Origin: an uncultured Bacteroidota bacterium
GTDB taxonomy: Bacteria; Bacteroidota; Bacteroidia; Flavobacteriales; Flavobacteriaceae
Reading direction: 5' to 3'
NCBI GenBank assembly: GCA_902516925.1
Contig: CABYAF010000001.1
Span: forward strand, 1-64,000
Length of the DNA stretch: 64,000 bases
This document shows positions 58,687 through 64,000 of this stretch, piece after piece (position 1 is the stretch's first letter; the number at the start of each line of letters is the position of its first letter). Below the pieces are notes generated by a model, which saw nothing but the letters and a program-made list of their open reading frames with translations, made no database searches and had not been told where the DNA came from. The translations under genes were made by a program, and so were the position numbers.

Positions 58687-58688
58687 AA

Positions 58689-59228
58689 TTAATTTGTCGT
58701 TTTTAATTGTTTCTTCATTTTATCTAATCTCTTTTTAACACTTGCATCTAATCTTGTATTGTCATAGTCCAAAATAAACCCAGCAATTAGAGATTTATCA
58801 TGCTTTTTGGTTAATTTAATTTTACCCTTTTTCATTGACTGCAAATATTCCTTTATAGAACTTTCCAGTTCTTCAGAAACTTCAACAGGAGAGGTTACTG
58901 TAACTTCAACAATGTCTTTTTGCACGTTATATTGTTCTACAAATCCTTTACAGACATCCAAAAGCATATCAACTCGGTTATTTTGAGATAAAAGCTTTAT
59001 TACACTTGACGTATTAGGTAAAGATTCAGACGTTAAATCATTTAAAACTTTTTTCTTAATATCTTTTGAAATAGTAGGGTTGGCTATAAAACTTGTTAAG
59101 TCCTCTGAACTTTCCAAAGTTTTAATTAAAGACATAATTTCTTCAAAAAGAATATCTAAATTATCATTTTCAAGTCCATAGCTTATGATAGCCTTTGCAT
59201 ATCTTTTAGAAGAAGTTTCTAAACCCAT
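58689..59228 (-). CDS. atpH: ATP synthase F1 delta subunit
   Basis: SKRYAKAIISYGLEN...; position between atpF and atpA; C-terminal LIAGFILDYDNTRLDASVKKRLDKMK. Confidence 0.93.
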   Translation of the reverse strand: MGLETSSKRYAKAIISYGLENDNLDILFEEIMSLIKTLESSEDLTSFIANPTISKDIKKKVLNDLTSESLPNTSSVIKLLSQNNRVDMLLDVCKGFVEQYNVQKDIVEVTVTSPVEVSEELESSIKEYLQSMKKGKIKLTKKHDKSLIAGFILDYDNTRLDASVKKRLDKMKKQLKTTN

Positions 59229-59233
59229 GATTA

Positions 59234-59734
59234 CTAGTCAAATTTTTTCTCTTTTAATAATTTATTTATATAGTCTTGATGATTTTTATCATCATCAAGC
59301 TCTTGCTCTAAAACTTTAGATGCAATATCAATAGAAAGATCTGCAACTTGATTTTTGATTTCATTCATTGCTGATCTCTTTTCATTCTCGATTGATGTGC
59401 GAGCTTGTACTAAAATGTTTTCAGCTTCCAATCGTGCATCAGATTTTGCTTTCTCAACAAGTTCCTTCCCTGATTGCTTTGCTTGATTAATCATAGCATC
59501 GCTCTCAGATCTAGCTTCTTGTAGAATTTTTTTATTCTCGGCTTGAAGACTTTCCATCTCCTTCTTTGCCTCTTTAGCAGAATTTAAAGAATCTCTAATA
59601 GATTTTTCTCTTTCATTAATGGTGTCTAATATTGGTTTCCATGCAAATTTTCTTAACAAGAAAATTAGGGTTACAAATATTAACGTCTGCCAGAAAAAAA
59701 GACCAGATGAAAATTCACTTATTAATTTTTCCAT
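59234..59734 (-). CDS. atpF: ATP synthase F0 b subunit
   Basis: FFWQTLIFVTLIFLLRKFAWKPILDTINEREKSI and a long charged helix. Confidence 0.95.
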   Translation of the reverse strand: MEKLISEFSSGLFFWQTLIFVTLIFLLRKFAWKPILDTINEREKSIRDSLNSAKEAKKEMESLQAENKKILQEARSESDAMINQAKQSGKELVEKAKSDARLEAENILVQARTSIENEKRSAMNEIKNQVADLSIDIASKVLEQELDDDKNHQDYINKLLKEKKFD

Positions 59735-59746
59735 AAACTAATTCAA

Positions 59747-59941
59747 TTAGTTAACTGCGAATAAAGCTGCAAAAGCAATTCCCTCAACAAGAGCTGCAAT
59801 TACAATTGCTGCTACAAGAATTTTATTAGAAGCATCAGGCTGTCTACCAATTGCGTCCATTGCACCGCGACCAATAAGACCGATACCGATTCCTGTTCCG
59901 ATAATTACAAGTCCTGCTCCGACTATTTTAGGTATTTCCAT
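59747..59941 (-). CDS. atpE: ATP synthase F0 c subunit
   Basis: Two-helix hairpin GTGIGIGLIGRGAMDAIGRQPDASNKILVAAIVIAALVEGIAFAALFAV. Confidence 0.96.
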   Translation of the reverse strand: MEIPKIVGAGLVIIGTGIGIGLIGRGAMDAIGRQPDASNKILVAAIVIAALVEGIAFAALFAVN

Positions 59942-59976
59942 TTTTATTTATTTTAATTACACATTTATTTTTAAAG

Positions 59977-61047
59977 TTAATGATCGTCCTCCTGAACTGC
60001 AAAACCAAAGTATAAAGCTGACAAAAGAGTAAAGATATACGCTTGTAGTAAGGCTACTAAAACTTCAATTATTGAAATAAAGAATACAAGGACAAGTGAT
60101 AAGCTAGACCCAACTAAATTTTTAAAAATAAAAATTAATCCTATCAAGCTGTAAAGTACTATATGACCTGCAAGAATATTTGCATATAACCTTATCATTA
60201 AAGAAAAAGGTTTGATAAATACTCCCAAAAGTTCAATTGGTGCCAAAAGAGGTTTCAACCATACTGGAACACCTGGCATCCAAAAAATATGCTTCCAATA
60301 TGTCTTATTTGCTGTAAGGTTAGTAATCAAAAAAGTTATTAAGGCTAACCCAAATGTTACAGCTATATTACCTGTTACATTAACTCCTAACGGGCTTAGA
60401 CCTAATAAATTTAAAAACCAGATAAAAAAGAATAATGTAAGCAAGAAACTCATGTACTTTTTATAATGATGTTCACCTATACTTGGAATTGCAATCTCAT
60501 CTCTAATTAGTAGGACAATTGGTTCAAAAAATCTTCCAATTCCCGATGCAATTTGATTATTCTGCTTGTAAGATTTAGCTAAAGAAGTAAATAACCAAAA
60601 CATTAATACTGAGATTAACAAAATTGAGAAAACACTCTTTGTAATTGACATGTCAAGGGGCATTGCGTTAGTTACAATTCCCTCTTCATCATATGATATA
60701 TATCCCTCTGAATTTGTTTCATATATTTTACCATGATAGAGTTTGTAGTATTTCCCAGAAGCATTAACCACATTTTTTCCGTGATCTAACTTTGAAGACA
60801 TAAAAAACTTAACACCGTCATCAATTAATATAACTGGAAGTGGGAATCCATAATACTTTTTCTTACCCGTTTCTTTATCCTTAGTTGAAAAGAGTGAAAA
60901 GTCATGAGAATCTTGAACATGATGATATATATATTCCGTAATTTCTTCCTGAAGAGTAAGTTCTTTTTCTTCTTCTTTTGCATCTAGAAACGAGGCAGAC
61001 AAAATTAATATAGAAAGAAAAAAATATCTGCTTTTATTATATATCAT
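59977..61047 (-). CDS. atpB: ATP synthase F0 a subunit with N-terminal extension
   Basis: LLAPIELLGVFIKPFSLMIRLYANILAGHIVLYSLIG; FISIIEVLVALLQAYIFTLLSALYF; ~120-aa N-terminal extension. Confidence 0.96.
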   Translation of the reverse strand: MIYNKSRYFFLSILILSASFLDAKEEEKELTLQEEITEYIYHHVQDSHDFSLFSTKDKETGKKKYYGFPLPVILIDDGVKFFMSSKLDHGKNVVNASGKYYKLYHGKIYETNSEGYISYDEEGIVTNAMPLDMSITKSVFSILLISVLMFWLFTSLAKSYKQNNQIASGIGRFFEPIVLLIRDEIAIPSIGEHHYKKYMSFLLTLFFFIWFLNLLGLSPLGVNVTGNIAVTFGLALITFLITNLTANKTYWKHIFWMPGVPVWLKPLLAPIELLGVFIKPFSLMIRLYANILAGHIVLYSLIGLIFIFKNLVGSSLSLVLVFFISIIEVLVALLQAYIFTLLSALYFGFAVQEDDH

Positions 61048-61078
61048 GCTTAAACTAAGTAGATTAAGTTTTGCGCGA

Positions 61079-61086
61079 CAAATGTA
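61079..61086 (-). promoter_or_regulatory. Candidate -7 element upstream of atpB
   Basis: Minus-strand TACATTTG (TAnnTTTG) 32 nt upstream of the atpB ATG; no well-spaced TTG -33 box seen. Confidence 0.35.
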
Positions 61087-61135
61087 ATATATAAATACAT
61101 ATTTATAAAATCATTTTAGGTCAAAATTTAAAAAG

Positions 61136-61339
61136 TTATTTTAAATTTTTTGTCTGAAAGATTATTAAACAAATAATCAAAATTATCCCTAATAAAGATA
61201 AGGAAAGAGTAAATTGATTTGATTCATTTTGAAAGTAGGAGTCAGCATATTTTCCAAGCCTTGTAAATACAAGCATTACTATGGCAATTTGAAAAAATAA
61301 ACCGGAAAATATAAGCCAGGGTTTAGGCTGTTTTTTCAC
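61136..61339 (-). CDS. AtpZ/AtpI-like small membrane protein
   Basis: 67 aa, two TM segments, just upstream of atpB. Confidence 0.65.
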   Translation of the reverse strand: MKKQPKPWLIFSGLFFQIAIVMLVFTRLGKYADSYFQNESNQFTLSLSLLGIILIICLIIFQTKNLK

Positions 61340-61730
61340 GAGGATTATTAAGGTTTGTTATCTTTTTTAATGGTGCTATTTCAGAATCATCATTTTGCAT
61401 GGATGACTTTGCATTAAAAATTGCTCCAGACTCAACAATTAACTTTGACATAACAACATCCCCATGAACTTCGCCTGTAGATCTAATTGACAATAAGTCG
61501 TCAACATGGATGGTTCCTTTAAATTTACCTTCAATGTCAGCAGATGAACATACAATAGTTCCATCAATATTTCCGTTTTTACCAATCACCACCTTACCTT
61601 TAGTCTCAATATTTCCTTCAAAAGAGCCATCAACTCTAAAGTCAGATTCTGAGTTAAAGTTACCTGTGAAGTTGGTGTTTTTTTCTATGGTATTACAGCT
61701 AGCTGATAAATCGTAATTTTTCATTTGCAT
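61323..61730 (-). CDS. Bactofilin (polymer-forming cytoskeletal protein)
   Basis: DFRVDGSFEGNIETKGKVVIGKNGNIDGTIVCSSADIEGKFKGTIHVDDLLSIRSTGEVHGDVVMSKLIVESGAIFNAKSSM. Confidence 0.92.
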   Translation of the reverse strand: MQMKNYDLSASCNTIEKNTNFTGNFNSESDFRVDGSFEGNIETKGKVVIGKNGNIDGTIVCSSADIEGKFKGTIHVDDLLSIRSTGEVHGDVVMSKLIVESGAIFNAKSSMQNDDSEIAPLKKITNLNNPREKTA

Positions 61731-61807
61731 AAAAATTGGGCGATAAATCTACAATTTTATTTTCAATAATTAGTTAATTTATTAGTAATATTGCGCTGAT
61801 AATCAAT

Positions 61808-62095
61808 ATGTCTATGTCAAAAAAGATTAAAATTATTTGTGATGGAATGGAATATAATTTAGAAATGGTAGATGATACAACCATTCTAGATCTTGCGCTT
61901 GAAAATGATATTGATGCTCCTTATTCTTGTCACGGTGGAATCTGCAGCGCATGTTTAGCAAAGATCGATAAGGGTTCAGTAGAGATGGACAATAATCAAA
62001 TTCTTACAGATGATGAAATTGAAGATGGATATATCTTAACTTGTCAAGCAAGACCAACTTCTGACGAGGTCGAAGTTAGTTATGATGAGGTATAG
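61808..62095 (+). CDS. 2Fe-2S plant-type ferredoxin
   Basis: YSCHGGICSACLAK ... ILTCQARPTSDEVEVSYDEV (C-x4-C-x2-C...C). Confidence 0.92.
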   Translation: MSMSKKIKIICDGMEYNLEMVDDTTILDLALENDIDAPYSCHGGICSACLAKIDKGSVEMDNNQILTDDEIEDGYILTCQARPTSDEVEVSYDEV

Positions 62096-63143
62096 TATCA
62101 TCTAAGATTTTTAATGCTTTCTCAATTATTTCTTTTGGTTCAATAGATCTAAATGCACTTTCGTATCCTTTTGGAACTTTATTTCCGAATACTGAGGTTG
62201 GAATTGACGGATATAAGTTCCTGTCAATCATTATTGAATTTTCTGAAGATTGATCAAATGGGGTGAAGCCACAAAATGGGTGAGTCATTCCCCATATTGT
62301 CAAAACAGGAATTCCACAATTAGCTGCAAGATGACCATTGGCTGAGTCCATTGAAATCATAAGATCTATGTAATTAATAATATTTATTTGTTGGCTTAAG
62401 CTGAAACGCGATGAAACATCATAAACATTTTCGTATGCTTTATCCCAGATTTCTATTTGTTTTAACTCATTATTTCCTCCTCCAAAAAGATAGACGTTGT
62501 AATTGATTTGAAGATATGCGATTACATTTTGCATGAGGTCTAGGGGGTAACTTTTACCCTTATATGATGCAAAAGGAGCAACACCTATAATCTGTTTATT
62601 TTGGCATAAAGAAAGTAGTTTTTGTTCTTCAGAGTGATTGTCTAAATAAGGTTTTACCGGATACTCATGGTTAACTAAATCAACTGGAAACCCTAATCTC
62701 CTAAAAACATCACAATATTTATATTGAATAGGCGTTAATGGTTTAAATATTTTGTTTTTTTTTCTTGTTAACTTTTTACGATTAGCTCTTCCCTTATCAA
62801 TAGACTGAACTTTTTTGAAAGATAATTTGAAAAGAAGGTTTAGAACTTTTGTTCTTAAAACATTATGCAGGTCTGCAATTGATTTAATGTTTTTTTTTCT
62901 TAGTACTTTAAATAACTTTATTAAGCCTTTTAGACCTTTGTATTCTTGATTAAAATCTACTTCAATAAATTCTAAATTATCAAATTCGTCAAAGAGTGGC
63001 TTAGCATAATTTCTGGAAACAAATATGATTTTTTGATCAGGATATGTTCTAAAAAAAGATCTTAATACAGGTATAATCATGGCTATATCACCAAGAGCAG
63101 AGAACCTGTAAACTAGAACTGATTTATCCTTTGGCTGAATCAT
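62076..63143 (-). CDS. Glycosyltransferase family 9 (heptosyltransferase-like)
   Basis: VYRFSALGDIAMIIPVLRSF, IGVAPFASYKGKSYPLDLM, MISMDSANGHLAANCGIPVLTIWGMTHPFCGFTPF. Confidence 0.93.
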   Translation of the reverse strand: MIQPKDKSVLVYRFSALGDIAMIIPVLRSFFRTYPDQKIIFVSRNYAKPLFDEFDNLEFIEVDFNQEYKGLKGLIKLFKVLRKKNIKSIADLHNVLRTKVLNLLFKLSFKKVQSIDKGRANRKKLTRKKNKIFKPLTPIQYKYCDVFRRLGFPVDLVNHEYPVKPYLDNHSEEQKLLSLCQNKQIIGVAPFASYKGKSYPLDLMQNVIAYLQINYNVYLFGGGNNELKQIEIWDKAYENVYDVSSRFSLSQQINIINYIDLMISMDSANGHLAANCGIPVLTIWGMTHPFCGFTPFDQSSENSIMIDRNLYPSIPTSVFGNKVPKGYESAFRSIEPKEIIEKALKILDDTIPHHN

Positions 63144-63753
63144 CTTTTTTATACAAAACAGGGTTTAATGATTCGTCATTATACATTTTCATTTGCTTGT
63201 AAACTCTCATTTTCTTATTGCCTGTAGATAAATCAATTAATAATTGATCTATTGATTCTGAAAGATCTTTTTGCTGCTCAAGCAGAACATTTAATTTTAC
63301 TTGACAATTATTTCTGTGATCATCGGTGACATCCTCTCTTTTTGATTCCTCTTCCATATGAAATATTTTTAAAATCAAAATAGATAACCTATCCATTGCC
63401 CATGCAGGACTCTCAGTATTAATTTTTGCATCTTCACTTGGGGTTACATCTGAATATAGCTTTAAAAAATATGAGTCTATATACTCTACCATCTCCGTTC
63501 TGTTTTGATTAGAGCTATCAATCATTCTTTTAAGCTTCATACCTTCATTGGGGTCAATATCAGGGTCACGTATTATATCCTCAAAATGCCATTGAACAGT
63601 ATCTATCCAGTTCTTCTCATACAATAAGTGCTGAAGACTTTTAATCTCATAAGGATTGTCTGGCTTGCGGCTTATATCATCATAAACATGGTAATCATTA
63701 ACTGATTTTTCAAATATTTCAATTGCTTGTTTGCTGATTTTTGTATTTGTCAT
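63124..63753 (-). CDS. DUF4254 domain protein
   Basis: LYEKNWIDTVQWHFEDIIRDPDI, EMVEYIDSYF, AWAMDRLSILILKIFHMEEE. Confidence 0.85.
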   Translation of the reverse strand: MTNTKISKQAIEIFEKSVNDYHVYDDISRKPDNPYEIKSLQHLLYEKNWIDTVQWHFEDIIRDPDIDPNEGMKLKRMIDSSNQNRTEMVEYIDSYFLKLYSDVTPSEDAKINTESPAWAMDRLSILILKIFHMEEESKREDVTDDHRNNCQVKLNVLLEQQKDLSESIDQLLIDLSTGNKKMRVYKQMKMYNDESLNPVLYKKDDSAKG

Positions 63754-64000
63754 AGGATGAATCTAAAAATTATTGTTGATGCAATTATAGATATAAAGAT
63801 AAAGTTTATATAAAAACTGTTAATTTTTTTTACAAAAATCTGAGCAATAAAATAAACCAGTATTAATGAAACATAATGGAATTCTGACCCGCTTAGTCCT
63901 TTATTTAGCATAAAAAAACTTATAACTGTAAAAAAGAATAATATCCCTGCAACGTCCAGTGCTCTTCTTTGAAATCCAGAAGTCTTTCTTAGCTTAACAG
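63750..64000 (-). CDS. C-terminal part of a membrane protein, truncated at the window edge
   Basis: Minus-strand frame open to the edge: ...VKLRKTSGFQRRALDVAGILFFFTVISFFMLNKGLSGSEFHYVSLILVYFIAQIFVKKINSFYINFIFISIIASTIIFRFIL*; ATGA overlap with the DUF4254 start. Confidence 0.6.
   Translation of the reverse strand, partial: VKLRKTSGFQRRALDVAGILFFFTVISFFMLNKGLSGSEFHYVSLILVYFIAQIFVKKINSFYINFIFISIIASTIIFRFIL

Noticed and set aside
1-64000. CRISPR arrays, transposons, prophage, defence systems, rRNA and tRNA genes
   Set aside because: No spaced direct repeats, transposase/integrase/phage ORFs, defence-type nuclease or NTPase genes were seen; no tRNA cloverleaf was recognised by eye, although a tRNAscan-type search would be needed to exclude one.

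Overview
The window is a low-GC chromosomal segment that looks like a marine Flavobacteriia/Bacteroidota genome. Supporting signs are SPOR, DUF4292, DUF4254 and HU-type proteins, TonB receptors, many Cys-lipobox lipoproteins, TTG-N19-TAnnTTTG promoters, and an ATP synthase operon without atpD/atpC. I saw no transposase, integrase, CRISPR array, rRNA or tRNA. Contents from left to right: (i) a probable Rieske-type oxygenase split into two frames at an A6 tract; (ii) a ~15 kb minus-strand surface-polysaccharide locus (flippase, Ugd, FnlA-like dehydratase, RmlD-like reductase, UDP-GlcNAc 2-epimerase, four glycosyltransferases) with an embedded LysA-like decarboxylase / class-IV aminotransferase / HpcH-type aldolase cassette, transcribed from a consensus promoter in front of a winged-helix regulator; (iii) WecA-like, MORN, TPR and O-antigen ligase/polymerase genes; (iv) a ~985-aa lipoprotein, nearly free of Cys and Pro, that resembles a surface-layer protein; (v) peptidase, TonB receptor, GH16, transporter and D-Glu/muropeptide-type catabolic genes; (vi) a five-gene envelope cassette with two tandem 'plug-only' TonB-receptor-like proteins, a TlpA thioredoxin and two lipoproteins, ending in a long-range hairpin; (vii) mostly housekeeping genes (PBP1A, trhO, recA, trpS, plsC, M23 peptidase, atpGA-HFEB, bactofilin, ferredoxin, GT9). 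The best candidates for something undescribed are the plug-only/TlpA cassette, the amino-acid cassette inside the polysaccharide locus, and the giant lipoprotein. All functional calls come from motif recognition by eye; no database search was run.
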